64,000 nt of DNA from Erythrobacter neustonensis (GTDB lineage Bacteria; Pseudomonadota; Alphaproteobacteria; Sphingomonadales; Sphingomonadaceae). The translations under genes were made by a program, and so were the position numbers. Shown here piece by piece: positions 38,109 to 46,199 of this stretch. Position 1 is the first letter of the stretch, and each line of letters begins with the position of its first letter. The stretch spans positions 1,116,001-1,180,000 of the forward strand of contig NZ_CP016033.1 in assembly GCF_001663175.1 (NCBI RefSeq), written 5' to 3'. The notes beneath the pieces are model-generated. The model ran no database searches. It saw only the letters and a program-made list of their open reading frames with translations, and was not told the DNA's origin.

Positions 38109-39536
38109 ATGACCCGCACGATCCTCACCGCCCTGCTTCTCGCCAGCGTCGCCGCTACCCCGGCGATGGCAAGGGAGCGCAAACCCGCCGCCGAACCGCG
38201 CGCGAAGAACGTGATCCTGTTCATCGGCGACGGGATGGGGATTTCGACGATCACCGCCGCGCGGATCTACGACGGCCAGAAGCGCGGCGAGACGGGGGAG
38301 GAGAACCGGCTCAGCTTCGAGAAATTCCCGAACGTGGCGCTGGTCAAGACCTACAACACCAACGCGCAGGTGCCCGACAGCGCGGGCACGGCAACCGCGA
38401 TTCATTCGGGCGTGAAGACCCGGATCGGCGTGCTCGGGATCGGGCCGGCGGCGGAAAAGGGCGTGTGCCGCGATGCGCTGACGCACCCGCTGCCGCTGTT
38501 GGGCGAGGAGGTGAAGGCGCGGGGGCTGGCGCTCGGCATCGTCACCACCACGCGGCTGACCCACGCAACCCCGGCCAGCGTCTATGCCCGCAGCGCCGAC
38601 CGCGACTGGGAGAGCGACACCGCGATCCCCGCCGACCAGCAGCCGGCGGGATGCAAGGATATCGCGCGCCAGCTGGCCGAGGCGCGGTTCGATGTGGCGC
38701 TGGGGGGCGGGACATCGGTGTTCTACGGGAAGGACAAGGACGCCGCGGGGCGGCGGATCGAAGCTGGCGCGGATTTGCCGGCGCAGTGGGCGGCGGCCAA
38801 TCGCGGCACGGTCGTCCGCAGCGCGGCCGAGCTGACCGCAGCGCCGAAGAACCGGCCCGTGCTCGGGCTGTTCGCGCCCGGCCACCTCACCTTCATGGCC
38901 GATCGCAAGGCCGATTCGCCCGAGCCTACGCTGACCGAGATGACCGCCGCGGCAATCGCGCGGCTCAAGGCCGATCCGCAGGGCTATTACCTGATGGTCG
39001 AGGGCGGGCGGATCGATCACGCGCACCACGCAGGCCAGGCCGGCTATGCGCTGGAGGAAGCGGTCGAATTTGCGCGCGCGGTGCAATATGCGGTCGATCA
39101 TACCGATCCCGCCGAAACGCTGATCATGGTGACCGCCGATCACAGCCACGTGTTCACGATCGCCGGCTATCCCAAGCGCGGGAACGACATCCTCGGGGTG
39201 GTCGTCCCGCCGCAAGGTTCGGGCGAGGATGGCGGCGACGGCGCCTCGCCGTTGCTGGCAGCGGACGGGAAACCCTATACCACGCTCGGCTATGCCAACG
39301 GGCCGGGGGGCTTGCGTCTGGACCCCGATGCGACCGACCACGATCACGCGCGGCCGGCACCCGAGACCGGGATCAAGGCGCGTCAGCAGGCGCTGGTGCC
39401 GCTGGGCAGCGAAACGCATGGCGGGGAGGATGTCGCGCTGTTCGCGACAGGCCCGGGCGCGGCGCGGGCACGCGGCGTGATCGAGCAGAACGTGATCTAC
39501 AGCATCATCCGCAAGGCGCTGGGCTGGGAGAAATAG
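38109..39536 (+). CDS. phoA: Alkaline phosphatase
   Basis: This 475-residue secreted phosphomonoesterase has a signal peptide (cut near ATPAMA, residue 21). The metal site starts with ILFIGDGMG (Asp41), and the phosphorylated serine is Ser91 in VPDSAGTATA. Further ligands are in VEGGRIDHAHHAG and VTADHSHVF, and the last His is in GSETHGGEDV. It should release phosphate from organic esters in the periplasm. A PHO-box-like site precedes it, consistent with phosphate control. It stands between lolA and xth, and both neighbours are on the opposite strand. Confidence 0.94.
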   Translation: MTRTILTALLLASVAATPAMARERKPAAEPRAKNVILFIGDGMGISTITAARIYDGQKRGETGEENRLSFEKFPNVALVKTYNTNAQVPDSAGTATAIHSGVKTRIGVLGIGPAAEKGVCRDALTHPLPLLGEEVKARGLALGIVTTTRLTHATPASVYARSADRDWESDTAIPADQQPAGCKDIARQLAEARFDVALGGGTSVFYGKDKDAAGRRIEAGADLPAQWAAANRGTVVRSAAELTAAPKNRPVLGLFAPGHLTFMADRKADSPEPTLTEMTAAAIARLKADPQGYYLMVEGGRIDHAHHAGQAGYALEEAVEFARAVQYAVDHTDPAETLIMVTADHSHVFTIAGYPKRGNDILGVVVPPQGSGEDGGDGASPLLAADGKPYTTLGYANGPGGLRLDPDATDHDHARPAPETGIKARQQALVPLGSETHGGEDVALFATGPGAARARGVIEQNVIYSIIRKALGWEK

Positions 39537-39570
39537 GACCGTTGCACTGCGGTCGGCCCGGAAAAAGGAA

Positions 39571-39603
39571 AACCCTCGACCCGGGGGCGGTGGGTCGAGG
39601 GTT
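39571..39603 (-). terminator. Hairpin between phoA and lolA, oriented for the - strand
   Basis: A perfect 12-bp stem (AACCCTCGACCC and GGGTCGAGGGTT) encloses 9 nt. Read on the - strand it is followed by TTTTCCTTTTTCC, so it would end transcription arriving from lolA, 176 nt beyond the lolA stop. It may also stop phoA transcripts. The space between (39604-39778) contains further overlapping hairpins (CGAAGGG / CCCTTCG at 39645-39679) but no convincing gene. Confidence 0.6.
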
Positions 39604-39778
39604 CCATGGAGCGTTCGTCACGCTTGTACAAGACAGGCCCAATTCGAAGGGTGGGCAACAGGGGGGAAACCTCCCTTCGGCCCGCCTTGTTGAGAATGAT
39701 TAGCCGATATTGCCTTTCATTCCCATGAACACGTGAATATTTTTGTCGCTTTCATACAACCGTTCGTCGGATCGGCGT

Positions 39779-40447
39779 TTATCCCGGGCGACGAGTCGAG
39801 CGGCGCGGGTCCTTGAAGGTGAACGTGCTGTCCGACACGGCAAGGCCATACCGCTGATTCGAGAGATTGACGCGGGTGCGGTTGTTTTGCGCATCGAGCG
39901 CAACCCAGTTGGTCAGCTGCCAGCCGCCCGGGGCCGACGCGTTGCGGGTGAAGATCAGCGTGATCATCCCGAACTCGGGCTTCTTGGGATCGCGCACTTC
40001 GACGCTGATCACGTTGCGATTGCCCGTCGGCACGATCTTGCCGAACCGTTTTACGTCCTTGTTCGGATCGAACAGCGCGCCCAGCGGCGAATTGCCGATC
40101 GGCCAGCGTTCGACCTGCGCGACTTCGTAGTCGACCATGTAGAGCGACTTGCCGTTCGAGATCACTAGGAAATCGGCGCTCTTGCCGTAGTCGAAGCGGA
40201 TCTTGCCCGGACGCTTCAGCGTCATCGTGCCGCGCAAGGTGGTGCCCTGGCGGTCGGTCTGGGTGAAGTCGGCCTTCATGGTGGAGATGCCGCGCAGCGC
40301 GCCCACGACCGCGTCGATCTCGCTCGCCGATTGCGCGGCGGCTGCGGGGACGAAGGCGGGGGCTGCCATGGGGGCAAGGCCAAAAGCCAGCGCCCCGGCC
40401 CCAAGGCCAAGCCCCAGCTTGCTCACGAAAGATGTGTTTTTGTTCAT
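39779..40447 (-). CDS. lolA: Outer-membrane lipoprotein carrier protein LolA
   Basis: This 222-residue periplasmic chaperone carries lipoproteins from the inner membrane to the outer membrane. A signal peptide (ending near PAAAAQ, residue 39) precedes the LolA beta fold. Recognisable segments are KADFTQTDRQGTTLRGTMTLKRPGKIRFDY and ISNGKSLYMVDYEVAQVERWP. The C-terminus ends in a basic tail (DPRRSTRRPG). The ATG at 40447 is chosen from the signal peptide. Clients are abundant here: several lipoproteins are encoded in the same window. Downstream is a hairpin-rich gap and convergent phoA. Confidence 0.92.
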   Translation of the reverse strand: MNKNTSFVSKLGLGLGAGALAFGLAPMAAPAFVPAAAAQSASEIDAVVGALRGISTMKADFTQTDRQGTTLRGTMTLKRPGKIRFDYGKSADFLVISNGKSLYMVDYEVAQVERWPIGNSPLGALFDPNKDVKRFGKIVPTGNRNVISVEVRDPKKPEFGMITLIFTRNASAPGGWQLTNWVALDAQNNRTRVNLSNQRYGLAVSDSTFTFKDPRRSTRRPG

Positions 40448-40526
40448 GCCGGGGCGATTAGACCCGCCGGCTTGAACTGTCGATGAATTGTCGCCCCCGG
40501 CCATGGCAGGGGGCGCAAAGCCGATC

Positions 40527-40694
40527 TTACTTGATCTTGGCTTCCTTGAATTCGACATGCTTGCGTGCAACCGGGTCATACTTGCGGAAGCTCATCTTCT
40601 CGGTGATGTTCCGCGGATTCTTCTTGGTCACGTAGAAAAAGCCGGTGCCTTCGCTTGAGACGAGGCGGATCTTGACGGTGGTGGGCTTCGCCAT
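40527..40694 (-). CDS. rpmG: 50S ribosomal protein L33
   Basis: This 55-residue ribosomal protein has the complete L33 pattern: [22 protein letters not shown], then [23 protein letters not shown]. It is the form without the zinc-binding cysteines, usual in alphaproteobacteria. It is transcribed alone on the - strand. An inverted repeat (GGCGCGCCC at 40754-40762 and GGGCGCGCC at 40787-40795) lies between it and the upstream arfB stop and may end arfB transcription. Confidence 0.97.
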   Translation of the reverse strand: MAKPTTVKIRLVSSEGTGFFYVTKKNPRNITEKMSFRKYDPVARKHVEFKEAKIK

Positions 40695-40828
40695 GGCGGG
40701 TATCCTGTCAACTGGGTCGGCCCGGCGCAAGCAGGGCTAGAAAAGCAAATAGCGGCGCGCCCGGTAGGCCCGGCACACCGCCACATGGGCGCGCCATTCG
40801 CCGATTCACCGGCAAAAGTCAATAAGCC

Positions 40829-41251
40829 TCACCAATCCGATGCGCGGGGCTTTCCGCGGTTGGCCTTGACCGCGGCGCGCCCTTTCTTGACCTTCAGCCG
40901 CTCGGTCTTGCCCACCCGGTTGAGCCGGGTCTTGGCACGGCGTTTGGGCTGAACCTGCGCTTCATCGAGCAGCGCGGCCAGTTTCGCCCGCGCGTCCTGC
41001 CGGTTGGCGTCCTGCGTGCGGTGCGCCTTGGAGGTGACGATCAGATCGCCATTGCCCGCGATCCGGCTCCCCGCCAGTTCGCGCAGCCGCGCAAACACCG
41101 GAGGGCTTAAGCGCAGGGCATAGATGTTGACCCGCAGTTCGACTTCGGTGGCAACCTTGTTCGCGTTCTGCCCGCCCGGCCCCGAACCTGCCAGAAAGCT
41201 TTCGCTGGCCAGGCGCAGCGCGCGCGCGGTCAGCGGTTCGTCGTCATGCAT
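40829..41251 (-). CDS. arfB: Alternative ribosome-rescue factor / peptidyl-tRNA hydrolase ArfB
   Basis: This 140-residue protein has the catalytic GGQ motif at residues 26-28 (GSGPGGQNANK) and a long basic C-terminal tail (RRAKTRLNRVGKTERLKVKKGRAAVKAN). This is the design of ArfB, which enters the empty mRNA channel of stalled ribosomes and hydrolyses peptidyl-tRNA. It lacks the codon-recognition domains of full release factors. The ATG at 41251 overlaps the stop of the upstream pseudouridine synthase gene by 8 nt, so the two translation genes are coupled. Confidence 0.93.
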   Translation of the reverse strand: MHDDEPLTARALRLASESFLAGSGPGGQNANKVATEVELRVNIYALRLSPPVFARLRELAGSRIAGNGDLIVTSKAHRTQDANRQDARAKLAALLDEAQVQPKRRAKTRLNRVGKTERLKVKKGRAAVKANRGKPRASDW

Positions 41252-41906
41252 CCGTGATGCCGAGCGCGAGGAAATCGCGCGGCAGCGGGGCGCGCGCCTC
41301 GATCGCGGTCTTGCCCGGGCGGGTGACGGTCAGGCTTTCGGCGTGGAGCATCGTGCGTTTCGCGCCCGGCGCATTGCCCGCGCCGTAAACCGGATCGCCC
41401 AGCAGCGGCGCGCCAAGCCCGGCCAGCGCGTGCACGCGCAGCTGGTGCGTGCGCCCGGTTTCGGGGCGGAAGCGAATCAGGCTGTGCGGTCCCAGTTCCT
41501 CGACCAGTTCCCAGTGCGAGACAGCAGGCTTGCCCTTCCTGGCGGGGATCATCCGCCAGCCCTTTTCCGCCGACGAGATCTTCGACAGCGACAGCTCGAT
41601 CGTGCCTTGGGTGCCCTCGGGCCGGCCGGCGAGCACCGCGAGATAGGTCTTGCCCACCAGCCGCTCCTCGAACGCCTTGTTGAACCGCGCCAGCGCCTTG
41701 GGGTTGCGCGCCAGGAGCAGGCAGCCGCTGGTGTCGGTGTCGAGGCGGTGGACCGCAACAGGCGGGCGCTGGAAGCCCAGCTTCAGTCGTTCGAGGTGAT
41801 CTTCGAGGCAGATCCCGCCCTTCCGCGGCCGGTCCACAGCCATGCCCGAAGGCTTGTCGATCACCAGCGCTTCGCCGTCTTCGTAGAGTATCGTAATGTC
41901 AGCCAT
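41244..41906 (-). CDS. RluA-family RNA pseudouridine synthase
   Basis: This 220-residue enzyme isomerises uridines in rRNA or tRNA. The catalytic motif HRLDTDTSG (residues 53-61, aspartate at 56) and the RPETGRTHQLRVHA segment are clear. It has no S4 domain, so it is a short RluA-type member; the target site cannot be assigned. The ATG at 41906 is preferred over an upstream in-frame ATG at 41927, because MADITILYEDGEALVIDKPSG is the usual opening. It is cotranscribed with arfB. Confidence 0.9.
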   Translation of the reverse strand: MADITILYEDGEALVIDKPSGMAVDRPRKGGICLEDHLERLKLGFQRPPVAVHRLDTDTSGCLLLARNPKALARFNKAFEERLVGKTYLAVLAGRPEGTQGTIELSLSKISSAEKGWRMIPARKGKPAVSHWELVEELGPHSLIRFRPETGRTHQLRVHALAGLGAPLLGDPVYGAGNAPGAKRTMLHAESLTVTRPGKTAIEARAPLPRDFLALGITDA

Positions 41907-41948
41907 GCGCCCCGTTAGCCGTTGCAACGCACAATGTCGAAGGCTGCG

Positions 41949-43763
41949 TCAGACAAGCTGCGCAGCCATCAGACCGCGCAGTGCATTGCCGAGCCAGAAC
42001 CCGCCTGCCAGCATGTCCAGCGTTACCTCGCCTTCGCGCGCGCGGCCCTGTTCGATGAGGTGCGCGCGCAGTACGCCGGGCAGCAGCCCGAGGGCAAGCG
42101 GCGGGGTGACAAGCACGCCGTCCGAACCTTCCGCAAACACGCTCGTCCAGCAGCCCTCGGTCACCTGACCATCCTTGCGCACCAGCAGCGCCTCGTCCGC
42201 GCCGAAGCTGCGCGCGGCGGCCAGCGCATCCTCGTAAAATCCGCGATCGGAGGTCTTGTGCGCGAGCCGCCAGTCGGTGGGATCGAGCGGGTGGGGAAGG
42301 GCTGCGACCTTGACCGGCTCGCCAAGCGGTGCCGGCAGCGGTGCGGTTTCCAGCGCGCTGGCCCCGCTCCTTGCCACCATCAGCCGGATTTTGGCGGGGG
42401 TTTCAAGCTCGAAGCACAGCGCCTGGATCTGGTTGCGCAGGGCATGGCGGTCGAACACGAAACCGAGCGTGGCGGCGCTCGCCTTCATCCGCGCAAGGTG
42501 CGCTTCGAGATGCGGGATGCCGCTGTCGGGATCGAAGCGCATCGTTTCGATCAGGTCGCATTGCGGCGCGGCAAGCCCGGGCGCGGCACGGCGCAGGAAG
42601 CCGGCCTTGACCTCGCATTCGCGCCGTTCGGACATCGCATCGCTATCCGCGACGATCGCCGAGCCGATGCCGAGCACCGCGCTGCCCTGACCGTTCTCGA
42701 TCGGGGTCAGCCGCAAGGTGCGGATCGCGACGTTGAAGGCGGCATTGCCATCAGCATCGATCCGCCCGATCGCCCCGCAATAGGGCCCGCGCGCATCGCG
42801 CTCTGCGCTGGTCAGCAATTCCATTGCACGGATCTTGGGCGCGCCGGTGATCGAGCCGCAGGGGAACAGTGCGCGCACCATGTCCATCGCGGTGCGGCCC
42901 GGGGCGAGCCGCGCACGCACGGTCGAGACCATCTGGTGCACCGTCGGATAGCTTTCGACCGCAAAGGGCGCATCGACCCGCACGCTGCCGGGTTCGGCCA
43001 CGCGCGACAGATCGTTGCGCATCAGGTCGACGATCATCAGGTTTTCCGCGCGGTCCTTGACAGAGGCGGCAAGATCGCGGGCCATCGCGGCATCGGCGGA
43101 CGCATCGGTCATGCGCGGGCGGGTGCCCTTCATCGGCTTGACCTTGGCTTCCGCCCCGTTGAGCGCGGCGAAGAGTTCGGGCGAGAAGCTCAACAGCCAG
43201 TGCGACCCGTCGAACACCAGCCCGCCATAACCCGCCTGCGCCCCGTCCCGCAGCGCGGCGTAAAGCCCCACCGGATCGCCGCGATAGGAACCGGCCAGCG
43301 GATAGGTGAGGTTGGCCTGATAGATGTCGCCTGCATGGATCGCTTCGGTCAGCGCGGCAAAGGCCGCGGCATAGCCACCGGGCGACAATTGCGGCTCCAT
43401 CGGGCCAAGCGTGCCCGGCGCTTCGGCGCGCGCGGCGAGCCATGCGGGCACGTCGGCAGCGGCGATCCGGCGCGCAGGATCGAACAGGCCGAGCCAGACC
43501 AGCGGCCCGGCTGCGCCGCTGCGCAGCGCGGCATGCGCGGCAAGCCTGGGTTCGAGCGCAAGGCCCGCTTCATAGGCGATATAGCCCGCCAGCGTTCCGC
43601 CATTCGCCACGCGCGCGGCATCGGCAGCGGCCAGCGCGCCTTCGACCTCGTCCGGGCGGTGCGCCACGAACTGCGCGCGCAGCGTGTCGTAAAGCAGCGC
43701 GTCGGCGGCGCCTTCGCCGGCGCGGGCATCATCGAGCAGGACGAACGGAGCGTGCGGAGCCAT
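41949..43763 (-). CDS. pabB: Fused aminodeoxychorismate synthase component I and aminodeoxychorismate lyase-like domain
   Basis: This 604-residue protein carries an N-terminal chorismate-binding synthase domain (about 1-400) and a class IV aminotransferase-fold domain (about 405-604). The synthase half has YQANLTYPLAG, KGTRPRM, LMIVDLMRNDLSRVAEPGSV and GSITGAPKIRAMELL. The second half (IETMRFDPDSGIPHLEAHLARM, then DEALLVRKDGQVTEGCWTSVF) resembles PabC, which releases 4-aminobenzoate for folate. The fusion would thus do both steps after glutamine amidation by a separate PabA. The start is ATG at 43763, after an in-frame GTG. Confidence 0.93.
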   Translation of the reverse strand: MAPHAPFVLLDDARAGEGAADALLYDTLRAQFVAHRPDEVEGALAAADAARVANGGTLAGYIAYEAGLALEPRLAAHAALRSGAAGPLVWLGLFDPARRIAAADVPAWLAARAEAPGTLGPMEPQLSPGGYAAAFAALTEAIHAGDIYQANLTYPLAGSYRGDPVGLYAALRDGAQAGYGGLVFDGSHWLLSFSPELFAALNGAEAKVKPMKGTRPRMTDASADAAMARDLAASVKDRAENLMIVDLMRNDLSRVAEPGSVRVDAPFAVESYPTVHQMVSTVRARLAPGRTAMDMVRALFPCGSITGAPKIRAMELLTSAERDARGPYCGAIGRIDADGNAAFNVAIRTLRLTPIENGQGSAVLGIGSAIVADSDAMSERRECEVKAGFLRRAAPGLAAPQCDLIETMRFDPDSGIPHLEAHLARMKASAATLGFVFDRHALRNQIQALCFELETPAKIRLMVARSGASALETAPLPAPLGEPVKVAALPHPLDPTDWRLAHKTSDRGFYEDALAAARSFGADEALLVRKDGQVTEGCWTSVFAEGSDGVLVTPPLALGLLPGVLRAHLIEQGRAREGEVTLDMLAGGFWLGNALRGLMAAQLV

Positions 43764-43825
43764 CACCCGCCCAGCCTTGGCCCAATCGCGCCAGCCTGTC
43801 GAGCATGTGCCGCATCACGCCGGCG

Positions 43826-43865
43826 TGTTGGAGACACATGAGACACTGTCCAGAAGCGAAAAAAC
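43826..43865 (+). repeat. Dispersed intergenic repeat, copy B
   Basis: The first 32 nt (43826-43857) are identical to the reverse complement of 35879-35910; an A-rich run and CTT follow in both. It lies in the 280-nt gap between divergent pabB and the HerA-like gene, otherwise without a convincing ORF. The orientation is opposite to that of copy A. Confidence 0.85.
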
Positions 43866-44043
43866 TTGCCCTGCGCGCCCTGCACCCGGCGGGCGGGCGG
43901 CAGGCTCCTTTGGCAAGGCGGGCGGCGGGTCATGGCGGTTTCCCTATCAGACCGGCGGCGCGTAGGAAACGCGTGCCGCTTGCGCTCGACAGGCGGAGCA
44001 ATTGCGATATGGGAAGGCAAGGCCAAACGGTGGGGAACGCGGG

Positions 44044-45582
44044 ATGAGCGAACAGAGCGGTGACATCTTTCTCGGGCTGGGCGGCGATGGCACGCGCCAG
44101 TCGCTGCTGCTGAGCCGCGCGAACCGCCACGGATTGATTGCGGGCGCAACGGGAACGGGCAAGACCGTGACCTTGCAGGGGATTGCCGAAAGCTTTTCCA
44201 AGGCGGGCGTGCCGGTGTTCCTTGCCGATGTGAAGGGCGATCTGTCGGGGATCGCGATGCCCGGATCGCCCACCTTCAAACACGCCGCCAAGCTTGAGGC
44301 GCGCGCCGCCGAACTGGGGATCACCGACTACGCCTACGAGGACAACCCCGCGGTGTTCTGGGATCTTTACGGCGAACAGGGCCACCCGATCCGCACCACG
44401 GTGTCCGAAATGGGCCCGCTGCTGCTCGCCCGCCTGCTCGATCTCAACGAGACGCAGGAAGGCGTGTTGCAGATCATCTTCCGCCATGCCGACGAGAATG
44501 GTCTGCTGCTGCTCGATTTTGCCGATCTTTCGGCGCTGCTGGCATGGGCGAACGAGAATGCGGCCGAATTGTCGGGCAAATACGGCAACGTCACCAAGCC
44601 ATCTGTGGGCGCGATCCAGCGGCAGCTCTTGTCCTTCGAAGCGCAGGGGGCGGACCATTTCTTCGGCGAGCCGGCGCTGGAAATCGGCGATTTCCTGAAA
44701 GTGGACGAGAATGGCCGCGGCTATATCAACGTGCTTGCTGCCGACAAGCTGATGCGCAGCCCCAAGCTTTACGCCACCTTCCTCTTGTGGCTGCTGGCCG
44801 AACTGTTCGAGGCGCTGCCCGAGGTGGGCGACCCCGAAAAGCCGGTGCTGGTGTTCTTTTTCGACGAGGCGCACCTGCTGTTCGCCGATGCGCCCAAGGC
44901 GCTGATGGACACGATCGAACAGGTCGTCCGGCTGATCCGGTCGAAGGGGGTGGGGGTCTATTTCATCACCCAGAACCCGATCGACATCCCCGAGAAGGTC
45001 GCCGGCCAGCTGGGCAACCGCGTGCAGCATGCGCTGCGCGCCTTCACTCCGCGCGATCAGCGGGCGATCAGGGCAGCGTCGGAGACGTTCCGGGTCAACC
45101 CCGCGCTCGATGTCGAAACCGTGATCACCGAGTTGAAGGTGGGCGAGGCGCTGGTTTCCACGCTCGACGAAGAAGGTGCGCCGACGGTGGTGGCGCGCGC
45201 GATGATCAAGCCGCCGCGCTCGCGGCTGGGGCCGCTGACCGCAAAGGAGCGCGCGATCATCCAGTCGGTCAGTCCGCTTGAAGGCAAATACGACACCCGG
45301 GTCGACCGCGAAAGCGCGGCCGAGGTGCTGGCCGCCAAGGCCGCCGATGCCGCAGCCACCGCCGAGGAGGTTGCCGCAAAGGGCAAGGCGGAGGTTGGCA
45401 AGCGCGAGCGCAAGACGCCTTCGGTGTGGGAAAAGGCCGGCAAGAGCGCGATGACCGCGGCGAGCGGGTCGCTGGCTTCGATGGCGGTGGCGATGGTGCT
45501 GGGCAAGAAATCGTCCGCCAGCCCGATCCAGACCGGCGCGACCGCTTTCGTGCGCAACCTGATCGGCGGGCTGATGCGCTGA
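44044..45582 (+). CDS. HerA-like / DUF853 ATPase
   Basis: This 512-residue protein belongs to the HerA-FtsK superfamily of ATPases (DUF853 type). Walker A is GATGTGKT (residues 34-41) and Walker B is [12 protein letters not shown] (about 275-286), with the arginine-containing [16 protein letters not shown] region after it. Its role is not established; relatives have been linked to DNA translocation. The C-terminal 80 residues are Ala/Lys-rich and probably flexible. It is a single gene with a GGGGAA site before the ATG. The second dispersed repeat lies just upstream and a parS site just downstream. Confidence 0.88.
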   Translation: MSEQSGDIFLGLGGDGTRQSLLLSRANRHGLIAGATGTGKTVTLQGIAESFSKAGVPVFLADVKGDLSGIAMPGSPTFKHAAKLEARAAELGITDYAYEDNPAVFWDLYGEQGHPIRTTVSEMGPLLLARLLDLNETQEGVLQIIFRHADENGLLLLDFADLSALLAWANENAAELSGKYGNVTKPSVGAIQRQLLSFEAQGADHFFGEPALEIGDFLKVDENGRGYINVLAADKLMRSPKLYATFLLWLLAELFEALPEVGDPEKPVLVFFFDEAHLLFADAPKALMDTIEQVVRLIRSKGVGVYFITQNPIDIPEKVAGQLGNRVQHALRAFTPRDQRAIRAASETFRVNPALDVETVITELKVGEALVSTLDEEGAPTVVARAMIKPPRSRLGPLTAKERAIIQSVSPLEGKYDTRVDRESAAEVLAAKAADAAATAEEVAAKGKAEVGKRERKTPSVWEKAGKSAMTAASGSLASMAVAMVLGKKSSASPIQTGATAFVRNLIGGLMR

Positions 45583-45608
45583 CCGGTGCCCGCCTGCCGC
45601 GGCGCGGA

Positions 45609-45624
45609 TGTTTCACGTGAAACA
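45609..45624 (+). other. parS: parS site (ParB-binding centromere)
   Basis: TGTTTCACGTGAAACA is a perfect 16-bp palindrome identical to the widespread chromosomal parS consensus bound by ParB. It lies in the intergenic region after the HerA-like gene. parS sites usually sit near the replication origin, though parA and parB are not in this window. Confidence 0.88.
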
Positions 45625-45725
45625 CCGCTGTAACAGCCCTTCGAACGGGGGCTGGAGCGGGTCAGGACGGGGGCGAAAGGGCGCTGGGCGCGGCCGAAAC
45701 CGCGCTGCCAGCGCCCGCGCGCACT

Positions 45726-46118
45726 TCAGCCTTCGGACTTGTCGGGTGCGACCATGCAGAAGGCGTTCAATTTGTTGCCATCGGGATCGCGGAAATAGCC
45801 TGCGTAAAACCCGTCGCCGCCGCGCGGTCCGGGCGCGCCTTCACAGGTGCCGCCATGCGCGATCGCGGTGTCATAGACCGCGTGGACTTCTTCGGGGGTT
45901 TTCACCTCCAGCGCGACCATCACCCCGTTGCCCACCGTGGCCGGCTGGCCATCGAAGGGCACGGTCGCGGCGATCCCGGCCGCGCCGCCGATTTCGCCCC
46001 AGGCGATGAAGCTGTCGAATTCCATCATCCGTCCCAGCCCGAAATGCGCCGCGACAGCATCGTAGAACGCCGCCGCGCGCGGCAGATCATTGGTGCCGAG
46101 GGTTACGTAGCCGATCAT
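45726..46118 (-). CDS. VOC-family (glyoxalase-like) protein
   Basis: This 130-residue protein has the vicinal oxygen chelate fold: MIGYVTLGTNDLPRAAAFYDAV at the start and YAGYFRDPDGNKLNAFC at the end, the second beta-alpha-beta-beta-beta unit. Members are metal-binding dioxygenases, glyoxalases or resistance proteins; no substrate can be assigned. The ATG at 46118 is preferred because GGAG lies about 7 nt upstream; another ATG two codons earlier would be too close to it. The start lies 81 nt downstream of the stop of the peptidase gene on the same strand. Confidence 0.85.
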   Translation of the reverse strand: MIGYVTLGTNDLPRAAAFYDAVAAHFGLGRMMEFDSFIAWGEIGGAAGIAATVPFDGQPATVGNGVMVALEVKTPEEVHAVYDTAIAHGGTCEGAPGPRGGDGFYAGYFRDPDGNKLNAFCMVAPDKSEG

Positions 46119-46199
46119 GCCCATGCTCCGATTCTGTGATTCGATGTCCGGAACAATACAGGAACAAAGCCATTCCAACAAGCGTGCGGCGCGCGTTTC

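Noticed and set aside
39700..39903. 67-codon - strand ORF running past the lolA stop
   Set aside because: Most of it overlaps lolA in another frame, and it has no ribosome binding site or recognisable sequence.
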